Part shown: positions 15,327-24,418 of the stretch, in pieces | Layout of the letters: each line of letters starts with the position of its first letter | Position numbering within the stretch: position 1 is the first letter of the stretch | NCBI GenBank assembly: GCA_029289265.1 | Contig: JARFTX010000001.1 | Coordinates: 209,849 to 273,848, forward strand | Origin: Gammaproteobacteria bacterium | GTDB taxonomy: Bacteria; Pseudomonadota; Gammaproteobacteria; Burkholderiales; Rhodocyclaceae | Direction of reading: 5' to 3' | Length of the DNA stretch: 64,000 nucleotides | The notes under the pieces: model-generated | Seen by the model: only the letters and a program-made list of their open reading frames with translations | Database searches by the model: none | Told to the model about the DNA's origin: nothing | Translations under genes and position numbers: made by a program

Positions 15327-16505
15327 TCACACGGGACTTTCGGGCTGGCTGCGGTTGCCCTGATCGAGGCGGGCGATCGCGGCTTCGCCTTGCGCGGCGA
15401 GCACATCGAGCCGGTCGATCTGGGCGTCGAGCTTCGGCAGCGCCTCGCGCCGGTAGCGTCCGACCTCGTCGATCGCGCCGATCACGTCGGCGAAGGCCTG
15501 CTCGAGTTTCTCCATGTCGAGCACGGTCGAGGCGGCGCGATTCTGGATGTCGACACCCTGGCTGCGCAAGGCCTTGGCGGTGCCGGCGATCAGTTCGGAG
15601 GTCGTGGTGTTGAGTGCCTCGACGCGGTCGAGCACGATGCGCTGGTTGGCGAGCGCGAGCGCCACGGTGACGGCGACGTTGAGCGCCGAGACCGTGACGT
15701 TGATCGCCCGGTCGACGCCGCGCATCAGCTCGCGGTTGTTGCGGATCACGACCTCGAGCGCGAGGATGCCCTGGTGGCTCACGGCCAGTTGCTGCTGCAG
15801 ATCGACGATGCGTTGGCGCAGCGGAAAGAGCAGTTCCTCTTCGACGTAGCGGCGCGAGTCGTCCCCGGCGGGGCGCGCGGCCGCGCTGTCGGCGAGCCGC
15901 CGGTCGATCAGCTTGCCCAACTCGATCTGGCGGGTGAGCCGATCCAGCACCGCACGCAGCGCCTGCTGGTCGTCGGCGAGCGTGAGGTTGTCGCGGCGCA
16001 GCATCTCCTTGCCGGACTCCAGGTCGCGCAGGATTGCATCGAGCGCGTCCTGGGCGCGCTCGTACTTGAGAAAGTAGCGCTGCAGGCCGGTGCCGACGCC
16101 GGGAATGAAGGACAGTGCGCGGGCGATTCCGCCCGTCGACAGCGTGTGGCGCGCGGGATCGAGCTCCTGCATCTGGCCGCGCAACGCGATCAACGCGTTG
16201 GCGACCGGTCCGCCTTCGTCGCCCTGGTGTGCGAGCTTGCGAATCGTGGCCTTGAGCATGCCGCTGCGGTGGGCAGCCTGGCGCTGGATCTCGATGCCCA
16301 TGTCGTCGACCGCCTGCCCGGCGGTAGCCGCCCGGGCTTCGCCGGCCGCGAGTGCATCCCGCACGAATGCGTCGGCCATCGTGGCAAGTTCGGCGTCCTC
16401 GCCGGCCGCCGCAGTGGGCTCGACTTCGGCGGCAATCTCCTCGACCGGGGGCAGCGACAGGCGCAGAGGCGAGGCGCCGGGGCCGGCGCCGGTGTCATCG
16501 GTCAT
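15327..16505 (-). CDS. telA: Toxic anion resistance protein TelA
   Basis: A 392-residue cytosolic, mostly alpha-helical TelA family protein (PF05816), associated with tellurite and other toxic-anion or cell-envelope stress tolerance by an unknown mechanism. Family marks include FIPGVGTGLQRYFLKYERAQ (about 129-148), RDNLTLADDQQ, LFPLRQRIVDLQQQLAVS and VIRNNRELMRGVDRAINVTV. The N-terminal 40 residues are acidic and Pro-rich. ATG 16505 overlaps the stop of the upstream membrane-protein gene (ATGA), so the pair forms a coupled operon. TelA is commonly found beside an XpaC-like or membrane partner. Confidence 0.88.
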   Translation of the reverse strand: MTDDTGAGPGASPLRLSLPPVEEIAAEVEPTAAAGEDAELATMADAFVRDALAAGEARAATAGQAVDDMGIEIQRQAAHRSGMLKATIRKLAHQGDEGGPVANALIALRGQMQELDPARHTLSTGGIARALSFIPGVGTGLQRYFLKYERAQDALDAILRDLESGKEMLRRDNLTLADDQQALRAVLDRLTRQIELGKLIDRRLADSAAARPAGDDSRRYVEEELLFPLRQRIVDLQQQLAVSHQGILALEVVIRNNRELMRGVDRAINVTVSALNVAVTVALALANQRIVLDRVEALNTTTSELIAGTAKALRSQGVDIQNRAASTVLDMEKLEQAFADVIGAIDEVGRYRREALPKLDAQIDRLDVLAAQGEAAIARLDQGNRSQPESPV

Positions 16506-17479
16506 GGGGCATCCTTGATCGGTTGGTCGGTGTTCGTGCGCCCGTATTGCGGGGCCTTTTCGATGAAGCGGCGCAATTCGTGCTGGGCCTGCTCGGCAGC
16601 GATCGAGGCCTGTGGTCGCCCGGTCTTTATCCCGGATACCGCCACCGCGGCATCATCGAGCGCCGTCAGCGCAGCCTCGTTGCGTGCCGAAAGCTCGCGC
16701 AGCCGGCGCTCCGTGTCATCGACGAGCTTGAGACGCCGTTCCAGCGCCATGCGTTCCTCGGCCGGCAGGCGCGCTGCCTCGCGCTGCAGCTTGCCGCGGA
16801 CGAACTCCGGGTCGATCCCGGTCACGCCGGCGGCAAGCGAGGCCATCGCGTCGAGGGTGTCGACCGCGCCGGCACAGACCTCGGTCACCAGACCGGTGAG
16901 GCGCTCGAAGGTCAGCTCGCGGGTGTCGAACTTGTCGTGCAGCAGGCGGGTGACGTGCGCATGGCGGGTATATACGCGGTCGGCCTGCGTCGCGAGATCC
17001 GGTCGGCGCGCTGCGAGGAGGGCGCGCTTCGCCTCCGCGAGCGAGCGGATGAGCGTGCCGGCATCGGCGGGCAGACGTTCGGGGTCGAGTACGAGGACGC
17101 CCGATTCGCGCTCGTTCCTCTCGAGGGCCGCGCGCCGCGCCGCGGTCTCGGCGTCGCGCCTCGATTCGCGCTCGAGTTCGTCACGTGCCGCGCGCCAGCG
17201 CCGCCAGCGGCGTTCGACGAAGATCTCGAGCGGAATCGCGGCAAGGCCTGCGAGCCATCCGGCGAGGTTCGCCCCGAGGCTGCCCCAGACGCTCACCGCA
17301 ATGAGGAAGGCGACCCATCCGGCGAAAGGCGCGGCCAGCCAGTAGCGCAGAAATACCTGCAAGCGGCCCGGCCGCTCGGTCGGTACCGCCTTGCGCGGAT
17401 CGATCATGCCGGCGACGAACCACGGCAGGCAGCTCAAGAGCAAGCCGTAGGCGAAACCCTGCAGGAAGCCCGCCATCAT
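16502..17479 (-). CDS. TelA-associated membrane/coiled-coil protein
   Basis: A 325-residue protein of unknown function, translationally coupled to telA (ATGA overlap). The N-terminus has three hydrophobic segments (about 5-25, 46-66 and 68-88: FAYGLLLSCLPWFVAGM, GWVAFLIAVSVWGSL, LAGWLAGLAAIPLEIFV). A long charged helical region (90-300) follows, rich in Arg, Glu and Ala. It includes RRWRRWRAARDELERESRRDAETAARR, split by helices that resemble XpaC-type partners of TelA. The likely role is at the inner membrane in the same stress response. No enzyme motif is visible. The spelling MMAG at the start leaves two possible ATGs. Confidence 0.7.
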   Translation of the reverse strand: MMAGFLQGFAYGLLLSCLPWFVAGMIDPRKAVPTERPGRLQVFLRYWLAAPFAGWVAFLIAVSVWGSLGANLAGWLAGLAAIPLEIFVERRWRRWRAARDELERESRRDAETAARRAALERNERESGVLVLDPERLPADAGTLIRSLAEAKRALLAARRPDLATQADRVYTRHAHVTRLLHDKFDTRELTFERLTGLVTEVCAGAVDTLDAMASLAAGVTGIDPEFVRGKLQREAARLPAEERMALERRLKLVDDTERRLRELSARNEAALTALDDAAVAVSGIKTGRPQASIAAEQAQHELRRFIEKAPQYGRTNTDQPIKDAP

Positions 17480-17527
17480 CGGTGGTCCGGGGGCACGGCC
17501 ATCATCGGATCGGGGTCGATACGCCCG

Positions 17528-18388
17528 TCAGCCGCATACGGCGTCGAGCACGTCCCTGCGGCTCTCGCTGACGGCCTGCATCAGGGCGTCGATCTGCTCT
17601 GGGGAGACGCCGGGCATGACGGCATCGGTCAGCGCAGGTCGGCGCAGGCCGAGGATATTGTCGAAGGGGTTGGGCGTGGTGCTCGCCAGCGAGGCGAGGA
17701 GCACCACGTCGGCGAGCGTCGCGGGGGGCCAGGAGCCGCCGTAGGGATCGTCGAACTGATGGCTCTCGACGATGGTGTCGGGGAGTCCGAAAGCCTCGAG
17801 AATGGCGCGGCTCACCGGCGCCTCCCAGGTGGTGACGAACTCGGCGAAGCGGTCGATGTTCGACTCCATCGCCGGATAGTCGGCGGCACGCGAGATCAGG
17901 AAGAACTGGCCGATGTCGATCATCATGCCGGCGAGCATGGCCGCATCGGGCGAGCCGGCCTTCTTGACCTCGCGGGCGATCGAATGGGCCCAGCAGGCGA
18001 CATCTACCGAATGCATCCAAAGTCCCGAGGCGATCAGCCGCATGTTGCGCGAGCGGTGATCCTGGGCGAGCTGCTCGGCCGAGACGGCAAAGGCCAGGCA
18101 GCGCAGCGACGAAAGTCCGATGCGGCGCACCGCGTCGGTCACCGTCGCGATCTGGGCGCCGTAGGGATTGAAGAGGATCGCATTGGCCATTCGTACGGCC
18201 TTGGCGCTCAGCACCGGTTCGGCGCGGACCACGCGGGCGATGTCCTCGAGCGACGAATCGGGATCGTCGGCAAGCTTCTTGATGCGCAGGGACACGTCGA
18301 GCGCGGTGGGGAAGTTGAGGCGTCCTTCCCTAAGCTCGTTCTCGATCTGCGAGCCGAAATCCTTGGCCTGGGATTCGAAATCTGTCAT
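17528..18388 (-). CDS. HDOD-domain signalling protein
   Basis: A 286-residue protein dominated by an HDOD domain (about 18-215), a catalytically inactive relative of HD phosphohydrolases used in signalling. Recognisable segments are LNFPTALDVSLRIKKLADDP, VVRAEPVLSAKAVRMANAI, VTDAVRRIGLSSLRCLAFAV and AAMLAGMMIDIGQFFLI. The canonical HD metal pair is absent, as in the family. There is no attached output domain. ATG 18388 is preceded by gaca-cttt with a weak Shine-Dalgarno. Role unknown; another HDOD protein fused to GGDEF lies at 32781-34739. Confidence 0.85.
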   Translation of the reverse strand: MTDFESQAKDFGSQIENELREGRLNFPTALDVSLRIKKLADDPDSSLEDIARVVRAEPVLSAKAVRMANAILFNPYGAQIATVTDAVRRIGLSSLRCLAFAVSAEQLAQDHRSRNMRLIASGLWMHSVDVACWAHSIAREVKKAGSPDAAMLAGMMIDIGQFFLISRAADYPAMESNIDRFAEFVTTWEAPVSRAILEAFGLPDTIVESHQFDDPYGGSWPPATLADVVLLASLASTTPNPFDNILGLRRPALTDAVMPGVSPEQIDALMQAVSESRRDVLDAVCG

Positions 18389-18453
18389 GAAAGTGTCCTT
18401 GTCCTCGAATGATTCGAATCAGGAATTGAATGCTCGCCGGTCGGCATGCTGGC

Positions 18454-18867
18454 TCAAAGCGTGTACTGCGCGCCGATTGCCAGGATGCCGGCACGGGCGA
18501 TCTGCGCATCTTCGCTCGCCTTGACGCCGGAGACGCCGACCGCGCCGATCACGTCGCCCTGGAAGACAATCATCTCGCCGCCTTCGATCGGCAGCACCGG
18601 CATGCGTACCGCGGCAAGGCGGCCGTTGTTGACGGCATCTTCCATGAACTTGCTCGCCTTGCGTGTCATCGCGCAGGTGCGGGCTTTTTCAGGGGCGACT
18701 TGAGCGCTCATCAGCGGCGCACCGTCCATGCGGTGCAGCCATAGCAGGTGGCCGCCGGCGTCGCAGACCGAGATGGTGACGGCCCAGCCGTTGCTGCGGG
18801 CCTCGGCCTCGGCCGCATCGGCGATCTGGCGGACGTCGGCAAGCGTCAGGGCATATTGGGTTCTCAT
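18454..18867 (-). CDS. GlcG/HbpS-family protein
   Basis: A 137-residue single-domain protein of the GlcG/HbpS (DUF336) family, whose characterised members bind haem or cobalamin, or act in glycolate and diol degradation as small accessory proteins. Family marks are LADVRQIADAAEAEA (9-23), VSICDAGGHLLWLHRMDGA (seen here as ISVCDAGG) and LPIEGGEMIVFQGDVIGAVGVSG (split around 90-112). There is no signal peptide, so this form is cytosolic. It is monocistronic, lying 65 bp upstream of the HDOD gene on the same strand. Substrate unknown. Confidence 0.82.
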   Translation of the reverse strand: MRTQYALTLADVRQIADAAEAEARSNGWAVTISVCDAGGHLLWLHRMDGAPLMSAQVAPEKARTCAMTRKASKFMEDAVNNGRLAAVRMPVLPIEGGEMIVFQGDVIGAVGVSGVKASEDAQIARAGILAIGAQYTL

Positions 18868-19128
18868 GGTGGGCTCTCGTGGGTCGATGACGATGGGGCC
18901 GGTTCACCCGGCGCCGGAACCGATAGTATGACGCGAAAGGGCGCCGGATTCCCAGTCCGGCCTCATTGGCGGACCGCCGGCAGGGCAGCGGCGCGACAGG
19001 GAGTCTCCCGGAACATCCAGGCGCGGCCGCGGTGTCGATCTCGCGCCGCCGGACGTGGCAGAATCGGGCCTCTGTGCGACGGGCCGATCGGCGTCCGTCC
19101 GATTGCATCCATGCCGCCGACATCCGGA

Positions 19129-19359
19129 ATGACTGCCGTGAAGCTCTCGAGACTGTTCCAGCCGCGCAATCCGCTCTTCTGGCTGATGCTGGTGCTCAAT
19201 GCTTTGTCCTCGGTCTTCAGTTATCTGCTGCATACGCGCGAGCTGACGACCGCGGTCACCCTGGTGGTCGCGCTCTTTGCGCTGGCCAATGCGATCATCG
19301 GCATCGGCATCGCCGTGCGGCTGATGCGCGACGACGGCACGAGCTCGCAACGCGGTTGA
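19129..19359 (+). CDS. Small two-helix membrane protein
   Basis: A 76-residue protein with a basic N-terminus (KLSRLFQPRNP) and two membrane helices (about 17-35, LFWLMLVLNALSSVFSYLL; about 42-66, AVTLVVALFALANAIIGIGI). A short polar tail ends in RG. An upstream in-frame ATG at 19111 would add six residues. I recognise no family. It lies alone between the GlcG-like gene (divergent) and the rubrerythrin promoter. A tagtat -10-like sequence occurs about 200 bp upstream near 18924. A role cannot be assigned. Confidence 0.55.
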   Translation: MTAVKLSRLFQPRNPLFWLMLVLNALSSVFSYLLHTRELTTAVTLVVALFALANAIIGIGIAVRLMRDDGTSSQRG

Positions 19360-19388
19360 CCCTTTCGGCACGCGCCGTCTGCTGCTTG

Positions 19389-19425
19389 ATAGAACTCATC
19401 TATGGCGACATTAGCGAAACGCAAT
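19389..19425 (+). promoter_or_regulatory. OxyR-type operator upstream of rubrerythrin
   Basis: ATAG-N7-CTAT-N7-TTAG-N7-CAAT matches the OxyR tetrad (ATAG-N7-CTAT repeated) at 14 of 16 positions; the first pair is perfect. The last half-site falls where the -35 of a TACGAT -10 (19446-19451) would be, the geometry used for activation. This fits a peroxide-responsive rubrerythrin operon. Confidence 0.6.
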
Positions 19426-19525
19426 TTCCCTAATCGCCCTCTATGTACGATAAACAAGCGAGCAGGCCGGCAGATCTGGCCGGCGTGCGTTCGTTCGCCA
19501 ATACAACGAGTGACAGGAGACAACG

Positions 19526-19948
19526 ATGCCGCAACTGAAAGGATCCAAGACCGAGCAATGTCTCAAGGACGCCTTCGCGGGCGAATCCCAGGCCAACCGC
19601 CGCTATCTGTACTTCGCCAACAAGGCCGACGTCGAAGGGCAGAACGACGTCTCGGCGCTGTTCCGCTCCACGGCCGAGGGGGAGACCGGCCATGCACACG
19701 GGCATCTGGAGTTTCTCGAGGCCTCCGGCGACCCGGCTACCGGCATGAAAATCGGCGGCACGCGCGACAACCTCGCCTCGGCGATCGCCGGCGAGACCCA
19801 CGAATACACCGACATGTACCCGGGCATGGCCAAGACCGCCCGGGACGAAGGCTTCGACGAGATCGCCGACTGGTTCGAGACGCTCGCGAAGGCCGAGCGT
19901 TCTCACGCCAACCGTTTCCAGAAGGCGCTCGATCAGCTCGTAGACTGA
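19526..19948 (+). CDS. Rubrerythrin lacking the rubredoxin domain
   Basis: A 140-residue ferritin-like diiron protein. The four-helix core carries carboxylate and His ligands in [13 protein letters not shown] (about 16-28), [22 protein letters not shown] and [10 protein letters not shown]. The usual C-terminal rubredoxin CXXC pairs are missing, so electrons must come from a separate donor. Rubrerythrins reduce hydrogen peroxide. The next two genes (GlpC-like Fe-S protein, DUF3501) form a conserved trio with this type. A good ggag Shine-Dalgarno precedes ATG 19526. An OxyR-like operator lies 100-137 bp upstream. Confidence 0.92.
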   Translation: MPQLKGSKTEQCLKDAFAGESQANRRYLYFANKADVEGQNDVSALFRSTAEGETGHAHGHLEFLEASGDPATGMKIGGTRDNLASAIAGETHEYTDMYPGMAKTARDEGFDEIADWFETLAKAERSHANRFQKALDQLVD

Positions 19949-19963
19949 GCCGCCCGACTCGCG

Positions 19964-19988
19964 CCCGCCGCGCCGACGGGGCGGCGGG
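19964..19988 (+). other. Stem-loop between rubrerythrin and the Fe-S gene
   Basis: CCCGCCGC (19964-19971) and GCGGCGGG (19981-19988) form a perfect 8-bp stem with a 9-base loop and no T run. It may reduce read-through or protect the rubrerythrin message, giving more of it than of the downstream genes. Confidence 0.35.
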
Positions 19989-20060
19989 TGCGACCCACGC
20001 GCTGCGCGCGGCGTGCAGCGCGCACGATCGATTCCTCGACGACGAAAGGAAGGAGGGGCG

Positions 20061-21398
20061 ATGAGCGTACGCGAAGGCAACCTCGAAGCGCCGACCCGGC
20101 ATCCGCTGGACTGGAAGAATCCTGAGTTCTACGACGAAGAGAAGCTGACCCAGGAACTCGAGCGCGTCTTCGACATCTGCCACGGCTGCCGACGCTGCCT
20201 GAGCCTCTGCGGTTCGTTTCCGACGCTGTTCGACCTGGTCGATGCGACCGACGAGGGCGAGGTCGAGGGCGTCGCCAAGAAGGACTTCTGGAAGGTCGTC
20301 GACCAATGCTACCTGTGCGACGTCTGCTACATGACGAAGTGCCCCTACGTGCCGCCGCACCCCTGGAATCTCGACTTCCCGCACCTGATGCTGCGCGCGA
20401 AGGCGGTGCGCCACAAGAAGGGCGAGACGACCTGGCGCGACAAGCTCTTGTCTTCGACGGACGCGCTGGGCACGTTCGCCGGCATCCCCATCGTCACGCC
20501 CACCGTCAATGCCGTGAATCGCACCAAGCCGATGCGTGCGGCGATGGAGGCGGGCCTCGGCGTGGACCGCAAGGCGTGGATTCCCGGCTACGCGACCCGC
20601 AAGTTCCGGTCGATTGCGGGTGAATCCAGCGCCAGCAAGGTCGTCGACGGCGAGCGGACCCCCGGCAAGGTGGTGGTCTACGGCACCTGCTACATCAACT
20701 ACAACGAGCCGGGCATCGGCCGCGATCTGCTCGCCGTGCTGCGCCACAACGATATCCCCTTTGTGCTGATCGAGAAGGAGGCCTGCTGCGGCATGCCCAA
20801 GCTCGAGTTGGGCGACCTCGAGGCGGTGGCGCGGAACAAGGACATCAACGTCCCGCAACTCGCCCGCTACGCGCGCGAGGGCTACGCCATTCTCACGCCC
20901 ATCCCGTCCTGCACGCTGATGTTCAAGCAGGAGCTGCCGCTGATGTTCCCCGACTGTGTCGACACGCTGGCGGTGCAGGAAGCGATGTGGGATCCGTTCG
21001 AGTACTTCGTCGCGCGCAATCGCGACGGGCTGCTCAAGACCGACTTCAAGAACACGCTCGGCAAGGTGAGCTATCACGTGCCGTGCCACGCGCGCGTACA
21101 GAATGTCGGCAAGAAGACGGCCGACCTGCTGCAGATCGTCCCCGGCACTGAACTCAAGGTGGTCGAGCGCTGCTCCGGCCACTCGGGCACCTGGGGCGTG
21201 AAGAAGCAATTCCATGCGCAGGCGATGAAGATCGGCAAGCCGGTGTTTCGCGCGATGGGCGAAGCCGAGCCGGACTACATCAGCTCGGACTGCCAGCTTG
21301 CCGGCCACCACATCGCGCAGGGCATGGAGGAGGGCGGCATGAAGGCGGCGCAACTCGCCCATCCGCTCTCGCTGCTCGCCAAAGCCTACGGAATCTGA
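20061..21398 (+). CDS. GlpC/HdrB-like Fe-S oxidoreductase
   Basis: A 445-residue protein with two N-terminal ferredoxin-type clusters, [15 protein letters not shown] (about 39-53) and [17 protein letters not shown]-domain half follows ([28 protein letters not shown]). The second CCG is altered to CSG, so the cysteine-rich site is not canonical. Such proteins shuttle electrons from a membrane or flavin donor. Adjacent to a rubrerythrin lacking its rubredoxin, it may be the electron supplier. ATG 20061 has a strong aaggagg 5 bp upstream, while the longer frame has none. The gene lies 112 bp after rubrerythrin and 88 bp before DUF3501. Confidence 0.85.
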   Translation: MSVREGNLEAPTRHPLDWKNPEFYDEEKLTQELERVFDICHGCRRCLSLCGSFPTLFDLVDATDEGEVEGVAKKDFWKVVDQCYLCDVCYMTKCPYVPPHPWNLDFPHLMLRAKAVRHKKGETTWRDKLLSSTDALGTFAGIPIVTPTVNAVNRTKPMRAAMEAGLGVDRKAWIPGYATRKFRSIAGESSASKVVDGERTPGKVVVYGTCYINYNEPGIGRDLLAVLRHNDIPFVLIEKEACCGMPKLELGDLEAVARNKDINVPQLARYAREGYAILTPIPSCTLMFKQELPLMFPDCVDTLAVQEAMWDPFEYFVARNRDGLLKTDFKNTLGKVSYHVPCHARVQNVGKKTADLLQIVPGTELKVVERCSGHSGTWGVKKQFHAQAMKIGKPVFRAMGEAEPDYISSDCQLAGHHIAQGMEEGGMKAAQLAHPLSLLAKAYGI

Positions 21399-21486
21399 GG
21401 CGGGCCGACTGTCGGCCGGGTCGCGACCCTCCGCCCACCGGACGAATACTGGAAGCCGAACGACTGAAGAACGGATTCATCCAACC

Positions 21487-22077
21487 ATGACTGCCAAGAT
21501 CACCCCCGATTCGCTGCTTTCCCTCGAGGCCTACCACAAGGCGCGGCCGGACCTGCGCGCACGCGCGATCGCCCTGCGAAAGCTGCGCAGCGTGCGCCTG
21601 GGCGAGCACATCACGCTGATCTTCGAGAACGAGGCGCTGATGCGCTACCAGATCCAGGAGATGCTGCGCGTCGAGCGCATCTTCGAGCCCGAGGCGATCC
21701 AGGACGAGATCGATGCCTACCAGCCGCTGGTGCCGGACGGCAGCAACTTCAAGGTCACGATGATGATCGAGTACACCGTGGAGTCCGAGCGGCGCAAGGC
21801 CTTGCGCGAGATGCGCGGCGTCGAGGACCGGGTGTTCGTCGAAGTCGAGGGCCAGCCGCGCGTGTATGCGATCGCCGACGAGGACCTCGAGCGCACCACG
21901 GCCGAGAAGACATCCGCGGTGCATTTCCTGCGCTTCGAGCTGACCCCGGCGATGCGTCGTGCGCTCAAGTCGGGCGCGCAGATGAAAGTCGGCTGCGACC
22001 ATCGCGCCTATCCGATGCATCTCGACAGCCTGCCGCCGGAGACGCTCGCCGAGCTCATCGGCGACCTGGCCGATTGA
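21487..22077 (+). CDS. DUF3501 family protein
   Basis: A 196-residue cytosolic protein of DUF3501, nearly always encoded next to rubrerythrin and a GlpC-like Fe-S protein. Typical segments are SLLSLEAYHKARPDLRARAI, LRSVRLGEHITLIFEN, RYQIQEMLRVERIF and VGCDHRAYPMH. No cofactor motif or membrane helix is visible. The function is unknown. Operon conservation suggests a role in peroxide reduction or in assembly of the diiron system. Start ATG 21487 lies in an 88-bp gap with no promoter I can defend. Confidence 0.85.
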   Translation: MTAKITPDSLLSLEAYHKARPDLRARAIALRKLRSVRLGEHITLIFENEALMRYQIQEMLRVERIFEPEAIQDEIDAYQPLVPDGSNFKVTMMIEYTVESERRKALREMRGVEDRVFVEVEGQPRVYAIADEDLERTTAEKTSAVHFLRFELTPAMRRALKSGAQMKVGCDHRAYPMHLDSLPPETLAELIGDLAD

Positions 22078-22143
22078 GCCGTCTTCGGCGGCGCGGCCCG
22101 GTCGTGGCAACGGCCCAATCGGTTTGCCACGCGGCGCCGTGTC

Positions 22144-23955
22144 TCAGTCCACCGCCTTGCCGCCGCGCCCGAGCAACGTGTCGAGCCGCGCCCGTATGCC
22201 GCGGGTACCGTGCCGGGGCGGGCGCACATAGGCCGAGGGTCGGTCGTCCTGGTAGAGCGCAAGCCCCACCTCGGTGATCTTCGTGCCCTGATAGACGTGC
22301 CGGACCACGAGATCGACCGGTCCGAGCGAGACGCGGTCGCCGACCACCGGGTGGCTGCCGAGTTCGCGCGCCATGAACTCGGCGATGGACTGGTCCGGCG
22401 CCAGGTCCTCGCCGGGCCGCAGATCGTAGGCGGCGAGCAGTTCGCCGATGCGCCCGTCCGGATTGACCACAAATTGGCCGAAGAACGCCTTGTCGTTGCG
22501 GTCGGGGCTGCGCGGCTGGGCGAACAGGTGGTCGAGCAGCGGCACGTACTCCGGCGGCGCGAACAGATAGACCAGGTCACCGGGCTGCAACGGGCCGGAG
22601 TCCTCGTAGCGAAGCGAACGCCCGCTCCGGACCACCAGCGACGGGCTGGCCCAGCGCGGCAGGCGCTCGCCGGCGATCAGCGGGCTGTCGTCGAGCACGC
22701 GGTAGATCAGCAGCTCCTGCTTGGCGGTGCCCGGCAGCTCGAGCTCGATGCGCTCGAGCGGCCCGGAGCGTGAGGGCACGATCAGCTTGAGCCAGCGCGC
22801 GGCCGGCTTGATTGTCCAGCCTTGCACCAGCAATGACGTGACCACCATGATGAAGGCGACGTCGAGGTAGAGGTCGGCGCCCTCGACGCCCATGACCGCC
22901 GGCAGGATACCGAGCAGGATCGAGACTGCGCCGCGCAGCCCGACCCAGGCGTTGAACGCCACGGCCTGGCGGTCGAGGCGGAAGGGCAGCAGGCAGAGCA
23001 CGACGGCGAGGGGGCGGCCGACCAGCATCAGGAAGAGCCCCAGGGCGATCGCCGGGAGAATCACCGGCCCGAACTCGGAAGGCGTCACCAGCAGGCCGAG
23101 CACGAGGAACATCACGATCTGCGCGAGCCAGGTCATGCCCTGCTGGTATCGGCGCAGCGTCGCCGCTCCCTTCATCGAGCGGTTGCCGGCGACGATGCCG
23201 GCGACGTAGACGGCGAGAAAGCCGCTGCCGCCAAAATGGCCGGTGACGCCGAACACGCAAAGCGCGCAGGCCATGACGAGAATCGGGTAGAGTGCCTCTT
23301 CCAGGTGCACGCGGTTCACGATCTCGACGATCAGGATGCCGCCGATCAGGCCCACGAGCGCGCCGAGCCCCATCTGCTGGCCGAAGCCGGACGCGAAGCT
23401 CGCGGCGAGGCTGCCGCGCGTCTCGGCGAGGATCAGTTCGATGAAGAGCAGGGTCAGGAAGATCGCCATCGGGTCGTTAGAGCCTGACTCGACCTCCAGC
23501 ACGGAACGCACCCGCTTGTAGATCTTGATGCCGCCGGCGCGCAGCAGGAAGAACACCGCCGCCGCGTCGGTCGAGCTGATGATCGCCCCCATCAGCAGCG
23601 CGTAGAGCCAGGGCAGATCGAACAGGATTCGGGCGGCCGCGCCGACGAACAACGTCGTCAACAGCACGCCCAGCGTCGCCAGCAGGAAGGCGGGGGCGGC
23701 TGCGCGCCGCAGCGTCTGCATGCGGGTGCCGAAGCCGGAGTCGAAGAGGATCACCGCCAGCGCGAGACTGCCGAGGAAGTAGGCGAGCTCGGCATCGTCG
23801 AACATCAGTCCCAGGCCGTCCTCGCCGGCGATCAGGCCGATGCCGAGGAACACCAGCAGCAGCGGCGCGCCGAAGCGGAAGGCGAGCACGCTCGTGAGGA
23901 CTGACACGGCGATCAGCCCCGCCCCGACGAGGATCAAGACGAACATCGAGTCCAT
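22144..23955 (-). CDS. CPA1-type K+/H+ antiporter (CvrA/NhaP2-like)
   Basis: A 603-residue inner-membrane exchanger. About 12-13 helices (1-395) carry the cation/proton antiporter signatures DSGFGTRM, IISSTDAAAVF and VESGSNDPMAIFL, the last two containing the ion-binding Asp pair. A cytosolic TrkA_C-type domain (about 410-485, RVLDDSPLIAGERLPRW) and a CorC-like or CvrA C-terminal domain (about 490-575) follow. This layout matches CvrA/NhaP2, which expels potassium under osmotic or pH stress. It ends 66 bp from DUF3501, convergent. A PII-like gene lies 133 bp upstream on the same strand and may modulate it. Confidence 0.88.
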   Translation of the reverse strand: MDSMFVLILVGAGLIAVSVLTSVLAFRFGAPLLLVFLGIGLIAGEDGLGLMFDDAELAYFLGSLALAVILFDSGFGTRMQTLRRAAAPAFLLATLGVLLTTLFVGAAARILFDLPWLYALLMGAIISSTDAAAVFFLLRAGGIKIYKRVRSVLEVESGSNDPMAIFLTLLFIELILAETRGSLAASFASGFGQQMGLGALVGLIGGILIVEIVNRVHLEEALYPILVMACALCVFGVTGHFGGSGFLAVYVAGIVAGNRSMKGAATLRRYQQGMTWLAQIVMFLVLGLLVTPSEFGPVILPAIALGLFLMLVGRPLAVVLCLLPFRLDRQAVAFNAWVGLRGAVSILLGILPAVMGVEGADLYLDVAFIMVVTSLLVQGWTIKPAARWLKLIVPSRSGPLERIELELPGTAKQELLIYRVLDDSPLIAGERLPRWASPSLVVRSGRSLRYEDSGPLQPGDLVYLFAPPEYVPLLDHLFAQPRSPDRNDKAFFGQFVVNPDGRIGELLAAYDLRPGEDLAPDQSIAEFMARELGSHPVVGDRVSLGPVDLVVRHVYQGTKITEVGLALYQDDRPSAYVRPPRHGTRGIRARLDTLLGRGGKAVD

Positions 23956-24088
23956 CGGGCTTTCTGTCCTCTCAGTCGTTCATCGCGGGGGTCACGGATA
24001 CTGCCGTGGGCAGGCCCGCACGCGCGGGCGCACTCAGGATGCGGGCGCGCTGGCAGGAGGCGGCAAGCCGGCCAGGCAGCCCCATGCG

Positions 24089-24418
24089 TCAGGGTGTCGG
24101 CTGGCCGATGCGCGTGGGGTCGAGGCCGTAAAGCTTATCGATGCTCAGCGTGAGCGCCAGGCCCTGTTTCGGAGAATCGAGGTCGAGTTGGTTCCGCAGC
24201 GCCAGGGCGGTGCGGTTGGCGACGTCGCTCTGGGCGATCCAGAACAGCAGCGTCATGGGCGCCTGGAAGGTGAGGCCGAAGAAGGTCTTGGGTGCCGGAT
24301 GGCCGATGCCGCTGGCAGGCACGATGGTGGCGCCGCGGATGCCTTCGCGCTCGGCAATGCCGAGCGCCTTGTCCGAGATGTCCTCGGTCACGATAGCGAT
24401 GAGAAGCGATGTCGTCAT
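24089..24418 (-). CDS. PII-like (GlnB-fold) protein next to the antiporter
   Basis: A 109-residue protein with the double beta-alpha-beta pattern of PII-fold regulators: LLIAIVTEDISDKALGIAERE, GATIVPASG (T-loop start), KTFFGLTF, MTLLFWIAQSDVANRTALAL and ALTLSIDKLYGLD. The uridylylated Tyr and B/C-loop signatures of GlnB are not seen, so it is a PII-like variant rather than a nitrogen PII. PII-like proteins often lie beside the transporter they gate. Here the potassium/proton antiporter is directly downstream in the same direction, which suggests it as the partner. The ligand is unknown. Confidence 0.72.
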   Translation of the reverse strand: MTTSLLIAIVTEDISDKALGIAEREGIRGATIVPASGIGHPAPKTFFGLTFQAPMTLLFWIAQSDVANRTALALRNQLDLDSPKQGLALTLSIDKLYGLDPTRIGQPTP

